Source: Pseudomonadota bacterium
Lineage (GTDB): Bacteria > Pseudomonadota > Alphaproteobacteria > Rhizobiales > Aestuariivirgaceae
Assembly (NCBI GenBank): GCA_963205315.1
Contig: CAUJIO010000089.1
Location: 1-64,000 of the forward strand
Reading direction: 5' to 3'
Length of the DNA: 64,000 nucleotides
Part shown: in pieces, positions 27,564-36,104 of the stretch
How the letters are laid out: each line of letters opens with the position of its first letter
Numbering within the stretch: position 1 is the first letter of the stretch
The notes under the pieces: generated by a model
Told to the model about the DNA's origin: nothing
The model's database searches: none
Seen by the model: only the letters and a program-made list of their open reading frames with translations
Program-made: the position numbers and the translations under genes

Positions 27564-27950
27564 GTGAAAGCGCTGAAGAAGCCCCTGCTGCTCGGCACCG
27601 GCTGGATGTGTGTCGGACTGGGTGCCGTGGGCATCATCATGCCGCTGTTTCCAACAACGCCCTTTCTGCTGGTCGCGGTCTGGGCCTTTTCGAAGTCATC
27701 GCCGGAGATGGCCGAGCGCATCCGCAATCACCGGCTGGCGGGCCCCTATGTTCGTGACTGGCAGGATGAAGGCGTTATTCCGCCCGGTGCCAAGATCGTC
27801 GCAGTGGCAATGATGTCGGCCATGCTCGCCTATCTCAATTTCATGTCAGGTGCCCCAGGCTGGGCTGTCGCCTCTGCCGCAGCGGTAATGCTGGCCGCCG
27901 CAGCTTTCATTCTCACCCGGCCAAGCCGCCGGCGGGCCGAAGAAGACTAG
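27564..27950 (+). CDS. DUF454 (YbaN-type) membrane protein
   Basis: 128 residues from a GTG at 27564 with a GGAAGGGG motif upstream. The conserved opening GTGWMCVGLGAVGIIMPLFPTTPFLLVAVWAFSKSSPEM is diagnostic for DUF454. Four hydrophobic segments make it integral to the inner membrane. Function unknown; in other bacteria the gene often stands alone. Its stop overlaps the stop of the convergent ExoR-like gene by 4 bases. Confidence 0.88.
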   Translation: MKALKKPLLLGTGWMCVGLGAVGIIMPLFPTTPFLLVAVWAFSKSSPEMAERIRNHRLAGPYVRDWQDEGVIPPGAKIVAVAMMSAMLAYLNFMSGAPGWAVASAAAVMLAAAAFILTRPSRRRAEED

Positions 27951-28882
27951 TTGCCGCGGGCCGCGCGGCGTCTCCCTTCAACAGGATATTGACCGTCCCA
28001 TACACGGGCGCGGGCCTCGGCCTCGATGCGCTCGTCCTCGCCGACATTTGCTTCGAGCTGCAGGGCACGGTCGAAGATCTCGGGATTTTCCTCGGGGCGT
28101 GCCGACTTGCGGGCCAGAATGTACCACATGACCGCGCGAGTCCTGTCAGCCCGCACCAATTTGCCTGCCCAGTAAAGCTCACCAAGGTAGGCTTCGGCGG
28201 GTGCATAGCGCTTGCGGGCTGCCGCCATCAGCCATTTCAATCCCTGCTGCGGGTTCTCCTTCACGCCCTGACCCGTGATGCTCATAACGCCCAGGGCGAA
28301 ATGCGCCGCAGGATGACCGTAGACCGTGGCGATCTTCAGATAGGCGCGGGCAGCGGCCTGCGGATTGGGGCTGAGGCCGGCGTTGGGGGCTCCGGTACGC
28401 TGGTAGTCGGCAATCCGAACCATGGCATCGACAATGATCCGCAAGCGGTTGTTGTCGGCCTCGTCGGGATCATAATGATCGGCGACGCGGCTGTAATAGG
28501 TGAAAGCGGCGGCATCGTCCTGCCGCACACCGCGGCCCTCGCGGTACATGTGGCCAAGATACCAGTCGGCGACAATATTGCCGTCGTCGGAGGCGCGCTG
28601 GAATAGCCGGGCGGCGCGCTCATACTTGCCGTTCTTGTAGGCACGCTTGGCCTTCTTCAGGTCGTCGGTCCAGAATGGAATACTGATATCGGGAATGCGC
28701 AGGTCGGGGGTGGCTGGCAGGTAGGAATAGAAATCCGCCAGCGGGCCAGGATCTTCGGTGCTGTCACCGGCGTAGAGCGGCGACGTCAAGACCAGAGCCA
28801 TCGCAATGCACAGGCCCACATAGCCCATGAGGCGGCTCACGCTCCGTCTCGCATCCTCTAGTGAAGCCAACAACGCCTGCAC
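27947..28882 (-). CDS. Periplasmic Sel1-repeat protein, ExoR-like
   Basis: 311 residues. An N-terminal signal/anchor (MGYVGLCIAMALVLTSPLYA) is followed by Sel1-like repeats: AKRAYKNGKYERAARLFQRASDDG, ADWYLGHMYREGRGVRQDDAAAF, HPAAHFALGVMSITGQGVKENPQQGLKWLMAAARK and APAEAYLGELYWAGKL. This matches the layout of ExoR, the periplasmic inhibitor of the ExoS-ChvI system in Rhizobiales, which controls exopolysaccharide and motility. The ExoR call is inference from architecture and local pattern. Start taken as GTG 28882, preceded by GAGGA; ATG 28831 is the alternative. No exoS or chvI genes are in the window. Confidence 0.75.
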   Translation of the reverse strand: MQALLASLEDARRSVSRLMGYVGLCIAMALVLTSPLYAGDSTEDPGPLADFYSYLPATPDLRIPDISIPFWTDDLKKAKRAYKNGKYERAARLFQRASDDGNIVADWYLGHMYREGRGVRQDDAAAFTYYSRVADHYDPDEADNNRLRIIVDAMVRIADYQRTGAPNAGLSPNPQAAARAYLKIATVYGHPAAHFALGVMSITGQGVKENPQQGLKWLMAAARKRYAPAEAYLGELYWAGKLVRADRTRAVMWYILARKSARPEENPEIFDRALQLEANVGEDERIEAEARARVWDGQYPVEGRRRAARGN

Positions 28883-29276
28883 GATTCCTCAAACCTCCCG
28901 GTACGGCCGAAACCGCGACGCGACGCGGATGATTCTGTTACCGGGATGACCCATTACACACAGACACAGTCTTTCAATTTGTTGAAACTGCGGCTTCGAA
29001 AAGAACGCCTTGAACAGACGTGCGAACGCCATCGCTTTAACCCACGATAGCCCTCTCACGATGCCCTGCCCGGAGCCCCTCTCGAATCCGCCCCGGTTCG
29101 TGAACCGGGCGTAGGATTACGCTAGGCGGCAAATTGGGCAGATAAAAGGTTGAGCTACAGGCAGATTTGGGCTCCAGACACAAATCGTTGCGTTGTTGCA
29201 TAACCGCAACAGACGCCTGCTGCGCCGAGTGGCTTGTTTCACGTCATGTTCAGGTTGAAAGGCTAACATTGCGCCC
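28883..29276. promoter_or_regulatory. Divergent intergenic region with two palindromes
   Basis: 394 bases between the ExoR-like gene (minus) and DUF898 (plus). Two palindromes stand out: TTTCAA-TTTG-TTGAAA (28972-28987), about 90 nt upstream of the ExoR-like start, and CCCGGTTC-GT-GAACCGGG (29092-29109). Either could be an operator; the second could also be a small hairpin. I see no gene here; the minus frame 29117-29308 has no family resemblance. Confidence 0.4.
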
Positions 29277-30434
29277 ATGAACGCTGTCTCGCCCCCTTCC
29301 AGCCCCACGCCCGCACTGGCCGGTGAAGCCCTGCGATTCGACTATGTGCCGCGGCCGGGCTTGTTCAAGATCACCCTCCTCAATCTCGTTCTGAACATCC
29401 TGACGCTGACGATCTACCGCTTCTGGGCACGCACCAACGTGCGCAAGCACATCTGGTCCTGCGTTCACATCAACGGCCAGCCTCTGGAATATACCGGCCA
29501 GGGAATCGAACTGTTCAAAGGCGCACTGGTGGTCTTCGCCGTGCTGGGCCTTCCTGCCGTTCTGGCGATTTCCTTCGTCAACATTGCCTATGGGCCGGAG
29601 CATCCCGCGGTCGGCGGAATCCAGCTCCTTCTGTTCCTGATCGTGTCGATCCTGTGGGGCGCCGCGATCTTCCGGGCAAGGCGCTATCAGCTGTCACGCA
29701 CGTTGTGGCGCGGCATCCGTGGCGGACTTGAGGGATCGGCCGTCACCTATTCCCTGACCTACTTTGGCGCGATGATGGCGCGCGGCATGACGCTCGGCTG
29801 GTCGACGCCGGTCATGAACTTCAATCTGCAAGAACAGATCATCGGCGGCATGCGCTTCGGCGACCTGCCCTTCTCGTTCAAGGGCAAAGCGGGGCCGCTT
29901 TATCCCACCTTTGCCCTGTGCTGGTTCATCATGCTGGGCGTCATCATTGTGGGTATTGTCCTGTTGGGTGCCGGCATCGGTGCGGCGCTGGGTGACAATC
30001 TCACCCAGATCTTTGGTGACATCCTGGGTGAACAGGAGCAGCCCTCCGATGAGCAGGCAAAGAATATCGCCATTGTCATCGGCCTTCTGGTCCTGATGTT
30101 CCTGGCCTATCTGCTGATCTATCCCATGATCTGGGCCATCTACACAGCACGGGAGATGGTTCTGTTCACCGGCTACACAAGGCTTGGCACGGCGCAGTTC
30201 AACCTGAGGGCCACTGCCGGAAGCATCATCATGCTTGTACTGGGCAACTTTCTCCTCTGGCTGGTCACGCTCGGCATCGCCGCGCCGTTCATCCAGCAGC
30301 GGCTGATACGCTATTTCTGCGACCGACTGGATGTGACCGGCACTGTCGACATCGACAAGGTCCTGCAGTCAAAGGCGCCGCTCGACAGTATGGGCGAAGG
30401 CCTTGCGGACGCCTTCGACGTCGGTGGCCTGTGA
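29277..30434 (+). CDS. DUF898 (YjgN-like) membrane protein
   Basis: 385 residues of the DUF898 family. The opening ALRFDYVPRPGLFKITLLNLVLNILTLTIYRFWARTNVRKHIWS is diagnostic, repeated in part at the C-terminus (RLIRYFCDRLDVTGTVDIDKVLQS). About seven hydrophobic segments. Family function is unknown. Its stop overlaps the GTG start of the M48 peptidase by 4 nt (GTGA), so the two are translationally coupled. DUF898 with an M48 peptidase is a recurring bacterial pair in my recollection, not verified here. Confidence 0.88.
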   Translation: MNAVSPPSSPTPALAGEALRFDYVPRPGLFKITLLNLVLNILTLTIYRFWARTNVRKHIWSCVHINGQPLEYTGQGIELFKGALVVFAVLGLPAVLAISFVNIAYGPEHPAVGGIQLLLFLIVSILWGAAIFRARRYQLSRTLWRGIRGGLEGSAVTYSLTYFGAMMARGMTLGWSTPVMNFNLQEQIIGGMRFGDLPFSFKGKAGPLYPTFALCWFIMLGVIIVGIVLLGAGIGAALGDNLTQIFGDILGEQEQPSDEQAKNIAIVIGLLVLMFLAYLLIYPMIWAIYTAREMVLFTGYTRLGTAQFNLRATAGSIIMLVLGNFLLWLVTLGIAAPFIQQRLIRYFCDRLDVTGTVDIDKVLQSKAPLDSMGEGLADAFDVGGL

Positions 30435-31504
30435 AGGTGCAGGCACTTTATTTCGACGGGCAGACCGCGGCTGACCGGCAAGTCTCAGTGAGCCTCGATG
30501 CTGCCGGGCTTCAGTTCTCCGGCGATGGAATCACCACCCAGACCTGGCGCTATGACGGGCTTGGCATGGTGGAACGTTATCATCGCGCTCACCCCTTCCG
30601 GCTCACCCATACGGATCAACAAGGCGCGCGGTTGATCTTGTCCGACGATGCATTGGCCCAGGAGCTGATTGCGCGGGCGCCTCAGTTGAAAGGCGGTTTC
30701 AGTCTCAAGGGCCAGGGGCGCACGCTAGCCTGGGTCTGTGGCATCGCCGGAAGCTTCATGTTGGCCGGTTATCTGGTTCTGCAAATGGCCCCGCAAACGC
30801 TCGCTTTCGTGCTACCCGACAGCTGGCGCGAGCGGGTCGGCGACCAGGTCGAAACCTCCCTTACAGAGGGTGCGCCTCTTTGCACCGGGCCTGCGGGCAT
30901 GTCAGCTTTGTCTGCGATGGTAGCTAGGCTTGCCGATGGCAACCCTGATCTGCCGCCGCTTTCAGTCCACGTCTACAATATCCCGATCATGAACGCCTTT
31001 GCCATGCCGGGGGAGCGCATCGTCATCACAGGTGAGCTGATCCGCCGCGCGAACCGGCCCGAGCAGGTGGCCGGTGTGCTGGCACATGAAGTGGGCCACG
31101 TTTTGAAACGCCACTCGGAAGCGCAACTCGTCCGGGCGACCGGTCTGCAAATCTTGTTGAGTGTGATGACAGGCGGTGGCGGTGACACGATCAGCACGGT
31201 CGCCAGCGTGGCCACCATGCTCTCCTACACGCGCGAAGCGGAAGCGGAGGCAGACGATGCCGGTCTCGCGTTGCTCGAACGCTCTGCGATCGATCCCATG
31301 GGGCTGAAGGAATTCTTCGAGATCATTCTGGCCGAGGAAGGCAAGCCGTCAACCGGCGCATGGCGCAAGATCTCGTCGGCGATCGCCACGCATCCTGGCA
31401 CGGAAGACCGGATCAAGAAGATTCATCCGCTGCCCGACAATATTGCGGCCCGCCCGGTGATGACCGGCGATCAATGGCAGGCGCTCAAGAAAATCTGCAG
31501 CTGA
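30431..31504 (+). CDS. M48-family metallopeptidase with N-terminal soluble domain
   Basis: 357 residues from a GTG at 30431. Residues 1-90 form a beta-rich domain (VQALYFDGQTAADRQVSV), one membrane segment follows at about 98-118, then the M48 catalytic domain. The zinc motif HEVGH is at 219-223 and the third ligand is the Glu in TREAEAEADDAG. The architecture matches M48 proteins that sit in the inner membrane with the peptidase outside the cytoplasm. Coupled to DUF898 by a 4-nt overlap. Probable role is membrane or envelope proteolysis; substrate unknown. HtpX is excluded by topology. Confidence 0.88.
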   Translation: MKVQALYFDGQTAADRQVSVSLDAAGLQFSGDGITTQTWRYDGLGMVERYHRAHPFRLTHTDQQGARLILSDDALAQELIARAPQLKGGFSLKGQGRTLAWVCGIAGSFMLAGYLVLQMAPQTLAFVLPDSWRERVGDQVETSLTEGAPLCTGPAGMSALSAMVARLADGNPDLPPLSVHVYNIPIMNAFAMPGERIVITGELIRRANRPEQVAGVLAHEVGHVLKRHSEAQLVRATGLQILLSVMTGGGGDTISTVASVATMLSYTREAEAEADDAGLALLERSAIDPMGLKEFFEIILAEEGKPSTGAWRKISSAIATHPGTEDRIKKIHPLPDNIAARPVMTGDQWQALKKICS

Positions 31505-31510
31505 ATCCAA

Positions 31511-33457
31511 TCAGACGGCCATGCCCGCCTTCATGCCTTCATAGACTGCTTCTTCAGCTGTGCGCGGACTCAGCGCATCGCCAATCACATGGTGTTCGAT
31601 GCCCAGCGACTCGATGACGGAGAGCAGCCCATCCTCCTGCATGTTCGGCGTGTTGAGGACAATGGTGTCGACATCCTCCATCACCACGGCCTCGCGCGAC
31701 GGTGTGTGAATGAAATAGGCCGTGCGGCCATCGCCGCCATAGAGCCTGAGCCACGGATGCACTTCAACACCCAGCTTGTGCAGCCGGGCGATGGTCTCGA
31801 AGCGGATATAGGTCTGGATATTGGCGGCCGCGCAATGGGCATTGACGGCGAGGCGCACATGGACACCATCGGCGGCGAGTTTCTCGGCAATCCCCGCTCC
31901 TCCCCAGTCGCCATGCCAATCGTAGACCACGGCGCGGGCACCCGAGGTGGCGCGGCCCGAAAGAATATCGGCGACATGAATGACTTGCGCCGCCTCACCT
32001 TCGAACGCCGGCATATGCGGGCGAGAACCCGTGGCGAGAATCACTGCATCGGGTCTCTCGCTCAGCAAGAGTTCACGCGTCACCTCGCTGCGGCAATGGA
32101 TGGTGGCGCCGTAGCGCCGGGCCTCCTGTGTCAGGTTGGTGATGATGCCGCCGAATTCGGCTCGCGTGGGAAGCAGCTGGGCCAGTTTCGCCTGTCCCCC
32201 GGTCTGCGCCTCACGCTCATGCAGATGAACCTCGTGGCCGCGCTCGGCAGCAACGGCCGCTGCCTTCAGACCTGCAGGCCCGCCACCAATTACCAAGACT
32301 TTTCTGTGGGTTACAGCCTTTGTCTTGAGTTCGAACTGAAGTTCGCGGCCGGTCTCGGGATGCTGAATGCAGGAAATCGACAAGCCAAGCTGGAAGTGTC
32401 CGATGCAGGCCTGGTTGCAGCCGATGCAGGCGCGAATGTCGTCATGCTGTCCAGCCCTCGCCTTGTTCGGCATCTCCGGATCGCAAATCATCGCGCGGGT
32501 CATGCCGCACATGTCGGCTGCACCGGAGGCCAACACCTGTTCGGCAATCTGCGGCTGGTTGATGCGGCCGGCGACGAAAACTGCCTTGCCGGTGGCCTGC
32601 TTCACCTTCTGGGCGAAGGGCGCGACATAGCCATGGCTGTTGCTCATCGACGGCACGATATGGGCCGCGCCGGAGGCGGTGGCCGAGGTGCCGGCAATGA
32701 CGTTCAGATAGTCGAGGTCCGGCGCCAGGGCGCGGGCGACGGCCACCGAGTCATCCTCGGCCATGCCGTCCTCATCATGCTCGTCGCCGGTCATGCGCAT
32801 GCCGACGATGAATTCAGCCGGCACGTTGTCGCGCACGGCGGCAATCGTCTCGCGGGTGAAGCGCAGACGATTTTCGAACGAACCGCCGTATTGGTCTTCA
32901 CGGCGGTTGACCCTGGCATTCATGAACTGCGCCGGAAGATAACCGTGGCTGGCGACGATCTCGACGCCGTCGGCTCCCGCTGCCGCCATGCGGCTGGCGG
33001 CCTGCGCGAAGCCGTCGATGATTTCACCGATCAGGCCGGTCGACATGGGACGCGGAATGACCTTGAAGCGTTCGGACGGCGAGTGCGACGGCGCGAAGGC
33101 CGGCTGAACGACGCCATCGGGGCGCCCCAACAATTCGCGTCCCGGATGGAAGAGCTGGACGAAGACCTTGGTGCCTTCCGCATGTATAGCGTCGATGAGA
33201 CGGCTGAAGGGCGCGATGCAGTCATCCGATGTGCCCATCAGCAGCGCCTCGGTGTAGCGCGACGTTTCATGCACGCCGACCACCTGAATGACGATCAGCC
33301 CCGCACCTCCCCGGGCACGGGCGCGCTGATAAGCGATCAGCGAGTCAGATGGCAATCCGCCTTCGGGCAAATAGGTATCATGGCCGGTCGAGAATATCCG
33401 GTTGCGGATCTCTGTGGTTTTCAGGGTGAAGGGCGTGAAGAGATGTGTGAAGCGCAT
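31511..33457 (-). CDS. Old-yellow-enzyme/trimethylamine-dehydrogenase-type FMN, 4Fe-4S, FAD oxidoreductase
   Basis: 648 residues. An N-terminal TIM barrel of the OYE family (MRFTHLFTPFTLKTTEIRNR, GADGVEIVASHGYLPAQFMNAR) binds FMN. The cluster CIGCNQACIGHFQLGLSISC has the CxxCxxxC-x11-C spacing of the trimethylamine dehydrogenase/2,4-dienoyl-CoA reductase family. A pyridine-nucleotide-type domain follows with VIGGGPAGLKAAAVAAERGH. Relatives include demethylases of stachydrine and proline-betaine, dienoyl-CoA reductases and amine dehydrogenases; the substrate cannot be chosen from sequence. It follows chorismate mutase by 38 nt and faces the M48 peptidase convergently. Confidence 0.88.
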   Translation of the reverse strand: MRFTHLFTPFTLKTTEIRNRIFSTGHDTYLPEGGLPSDSLIAYQRARARGGAGLIVIQVVGVHETSRYTEALLMGTSDDCIAPFSRLIDAIHAEGTKVFVQLFHPGRELLGRPDGVVQPAFAPSHSPSERFKVIPRPMSTGLIGEIIDGFAQAASRMAAAGADGVEIVASHGYLPAQFMNARVNRREDQYGGSFENRLRFTRETIAAVRDNVPAEFIVGMRMTGDEHDEDGMAEDDSVAVARALAPDLDYLNVIAGTSATASGAAHIVPSMSNSHGYVAPFAQKVKQATGKAVFVAGRINQPQIAEQVLASGAADMCGMTRAMICDPEMPNKARAGQHDDIRACIGCNQACIGHFQLGLSISCIQHPETGRELQFELKTKAVTHRKVLVIGGGPAGLKAAAVAAERGHEVHLHEREAQTGGQAKLAQLLPTRAEFGGIITNLTQEARRYGATIHCRSEVTRELLLSERPDAVILATGSRPHMPAFEGEAAQVIHVADILSGRATSGARAVVYDWHGDWGGAGIAEKLAADGVHVRLAVNAHCAAANIQTYIRFETIARLHKLGVEVHPWLRLYGGDGRTAYFIHTPSREAVVMEDVDTIVLNTPNMQEDGLLSVIESLGIEHHVIGDALSPRTAEEAVYEGMKAGMAV

Positions 33458-33495
33458 AGCCCTGTCTAGCGCTTGCGGTGTGGATCCGTCGAGGG

Positions 33496-33783
33496 TCAGA
33501 TGGCGCGCTCTTCATAGGCCACGAACCATTCAACCATCTCGGTCCACATCGCCTCGACCAGGGCCGGATCAACCTTGTGTCCACGCGCCAGCACGCGCAC
33601 ATGGTCAATCACCTGGGCAATACGGGCGTCGTCGCGCGCTGGCAGCCCGTCGCGCTTTTTCACGACGATGGCTTTTTCCACGCAGCGCTGGCGGTCGGCC
33701 AGAAGCTTGATGAGGTTTTCATCGATGCGGTCGATCTCCTTGCGGATGTCGGCCATGGTAAGCTGCTTGGATGATTGTGGCAT
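33496..33783 (-). CDS. Monofunctional chorismate mutase, AroQ class
   Basis: Converts chorismate to prephenate, the first step to Phe and Tyr. 95 residues, starting MPQSSKQLTMADIRKEIDRI; the AroQ helix-1 pattern IRKEIDRIDENLIKLLADR supplies the active-site Arg, and VVKKRDGLPARDDAR follows. AGAGG sits 8 nt upstream. The frame upstream to 33978 is not credible since it overlaps comEC in another frame. It is downstream of comEC on the same strand (50 nt) and upstream of the flavin oxidoreductase. Confidence 0.92.
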   Translation of the reverse strand: MPQSSKQLTMADIRKEIDRIDENLIKLLADRQRCVEKAIVVKKRDGLPARDDARIAQVIDHVRVLARGHKVDPALVEAMWTEMVEWFVAYEERAI

Positions 33784-33833
33784 GATCGCCGCCTCTTGCC
33801 GCGAAAGGCCCGGCCGGTCAATTGGCAGAAAAG

Positions 33834-36005
33834 TCACTGGCTGGATGCGGCGGGCTTGTAGGGTGTGCTGCGCCGTTCCGGGCGCGATGCCCACGGCCGG
33901 TCGCCCTGTGAAACCGCCGCGGCCTCGATCACGATTCCATCGGTTGCGATGGTTACGGCATGAGCGCCTTTGCGCCACAGATCGAAGCGGTCGATGCGCG
34001 TTGGCACCGCACTACAGGCGCCGCGCAGAGGAAAGTCGGCAATCAGGATGGCAATGCCGGTGCAATCGAGGGGCAGTCCTTCTGCCTTGCTGACATAGGC
34101 AATGAGCCTGCCCTTCACCGATGCATCGCAGCGCTTGTCCCGGCACGACCAGCCGGGACGCCGGGCGGCTTCGGCGAGCGTCACCTCCTCGCCATTCGAC
34201 TGGAGCCATTTGTCCACGGTGAAGCGGGCGCGGCGCGGCATTGCGGGTACGAGAAGTCCCTGCGGATCGCGAATGGCGACGTTTTGCCCGCTCCGCTCGA
34301 TCAGGATGTCGGGCTGCGGTGCTGGTGTCAGCATCAAGGCGGTCGCCGCGCCCACGAAACCGAGACCGGACCAGCGCACGGGACCAAGGAGCAAGCAGAT
34401 CAGCACCGTACCGGTGGCGAGTAACGCGACGCTCACGGCGGAGGGTTCCGGGACCACCATCATGGCGCCTGGGAATCCCGCAACCGAGTCAGAAATCCAC
34501 AGGACCAGTTTCAGGCCCTCGCCCATGACGTAAAGCGGCAAGGCCTCCAGACCAAAAGGCATCAGCAGTGCCGAGATCAGCGCGAAAGGCATCACCAGAA
34601 TACCGATGACGGGCAAAGCCAAGCCGTTGGCCACAAGACTATAGGGTGACAACCGGCCGAAGTGATAGACAGCGGGAATCGACGACATGCTGCCGGCGAT
34701 GACGGTCGTTAGCAGCGATGCGATCGCCGCCAGGGCGAGCTTCGCGGCCAACCTCACTGCCCAGTGGGAGATGGCCTTCTGATCGCCATCTCTGCCCCGC
34801 CTATAAGCGCCCCAGGCTTCGTAGAAGGACACCAGGCCCAGAACGGCCAGGAAGGACATCTGGAAACTTGCTTCGACGGCGGCTTCGGGCTCGAAGACCA
34901 GCACCAGAAGTGCAGCGATTGCCAGATTGCGCGTCGAAAGCGCGGGCCGGTCCACCAGAACGGCGAAGAAGACAACAGCGATCATGATGAAGGAACGCTG
35001 GGTGGCGACGCCACCTTCCGCCAGCAGCATGTAGAACAGCCCCATGAGCAACGCCGAGGCCGCCGCCCATTTTTTGATGGGCCATCGCAGCGCCAGCGGC
35101 GGAATCAGTGCCAGCGCGGCTCGCATCGCCCAGAATACACCGCCTGCCACCAGCCACATGTGGAGCCCCGAGATCGACAAGATGTGGAACAGGCCGGAGG
35201 CAAGCAGGCTGTCGTTGAGGTCCTTGGGGACAGTGCTGCGTTCGCCGGTGATCAAGGCCTCGCCAAAGGAGGCGTATGGCTCATCGAGCGCGGCGTGGAT
35301 ACGCCGGCCCATCGCGGCGCGCGTATCGGCGAGAAACGCCTCGAACTTCGCCCGCATCGGGACCGACGCATCGAGAAGCGTGATGGCCCCTGTCACCCGG
35401 CCCGTGCCGCCGACGCTCTCGAACCACAATTTGCGGCCATAGTCGAACCCACCGGGCTGCACCGGCGTCGGCAAGGGCGAGAGCCGGGCTTTCAGGGACA
35501 CGCGGGTGCCAGAGAGTGGCGTGCCATTCTTCAATGGCGATGACAAGCGAAGCCGAAGTGGCGTTTTCTCGCTGCCGAGGCCTTCGATCGCGTCGGGCGT
35601 AAGGATGACGATGACCCGGCCCCTGCCCGCGCGCTCAACGCCGGCGACGCGGCCCGTGACCAGCACCTCAGACGTGGTAGACCGCAACAGTGGCGTGGCG
35701 ACCATCTCGCTGCGGAATTTGGCGAGGGCGAAGCCTGCGGCAACGAGTGCCGCCAGCGTGACCAGCGGCAGGCTGCGGCCGACCCCGAACAGGGCCAGGG
35801 CAACCGATCCACAGATGATTCCGATCAGCAGCGAGGGTTCCGTCTCGAGCGCGAAATAGGTCCAGATCCCCAGCGTCAGGGCGATGGGCCACCACAGGAA
35901 GGCGCGGCCTTGCTGACGCGCCAGTGCAAGGCTGAGCCAGCCGGACAGCCGCGAGGATTTTGTCTGTTCCTCGTCGGCCACGCGCTCGAAGGCGCCCGCG
36001 GACAT
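33834..36005 (-). CDS. comEC: ComEC/Rec2-family membrane protein
   Basis: 723 residues. The N-terminal DUF4131 region has a membrane start and an OB-like part (EVLVTGRVAGVERAGRGRVI). The core ComEC membrane domain has HILSISGLHMWLVAGG, the family hallmark, and about ten helices. In Bacillus this channel imports single-stranded DNA. There is no C-terminal metallo-beta-lactamase HxHxDH motif; the C-terminus is instead a 150-residue soluble segment with paired Cys (RRPGWSCRDKRCDAS). This truncation is common in alphaproteobacteria and DNA uptake is therefore only inferred. Divergent from gltX. Confidence 0.88.
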   Translation of the reverse strand: MSAGAFERVADEEQTKSSRLSGWLSLALARQQGRAFLWWPIALTLGIWTYFALETEPSLLIGIICGSVALALFGVGRSLPLVTLAALVAAGFALAKFRSEMVATPLLRSTTSEVLVTGRVAGVERAGRGRVIVILTPDAIEGLGSEKTPLRLRLSSPLKNGTPLSGTRVSLKARLSPLPTPVQPGGFDYGRKLWFESVGGTGRVTGAITLLDASVPMRAKFEAFLADTRAAMGRRIHAALDEPYASFGEALITGERSTVPKDLNDSLLASGLFHILSISGLHMWLVAGGVFWAMRAALALIPPLALRWPIKKWAAASALLMGLFYMLLAEGGVATQRSFIMIAVVFFAVLVDRPALSTRNLAIAALLVLVFEPEAAVEASFQMSFLAVLGLVSFYEAWGAYRRGRDGDQKAISHWAVRLAAKLALAAIASLLTTVIAGSMSSIPAVYHFGRLSPYSLVANGLALPVIGILVMPFALISALLMPFGLEALPLYVMGEGLKLVLWISDSVAGFPGAMMVVPEPSAVSVALLATGTVLICLLLGPVRWSGLGFVGAATALMLTPAPQPDILIERSGQNVAIRDPQGLLVPAMPRRARFTVDKWLQSNGEEVTLAEAARRPGWSCRDKRCDASVKGRLIAYVSKAEGLPLDCTGIAILIADFPLRGACSAVPTRIDRFDLWRKGAHAVTIATDGIVIEAAAVSQGDRPWASRPERRSTPYKPAASSQ

Positions 36006-36104
36006 GGTTCACTCCCCTTAACATTGCGCGCACGCCTGTGCTAAGCGGCGGCAAGACAGATTTATCAGTTTCCCCTAAGTCAGACTACACGGAGAACGGT
36101 GCCA

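Noticed and set aside
29117..29308. 63-codon minus-strand frame in the ExoR-like/DUF898 gap
   Set aside because: It runs into the DUF898 coding start and has no recognisable features.
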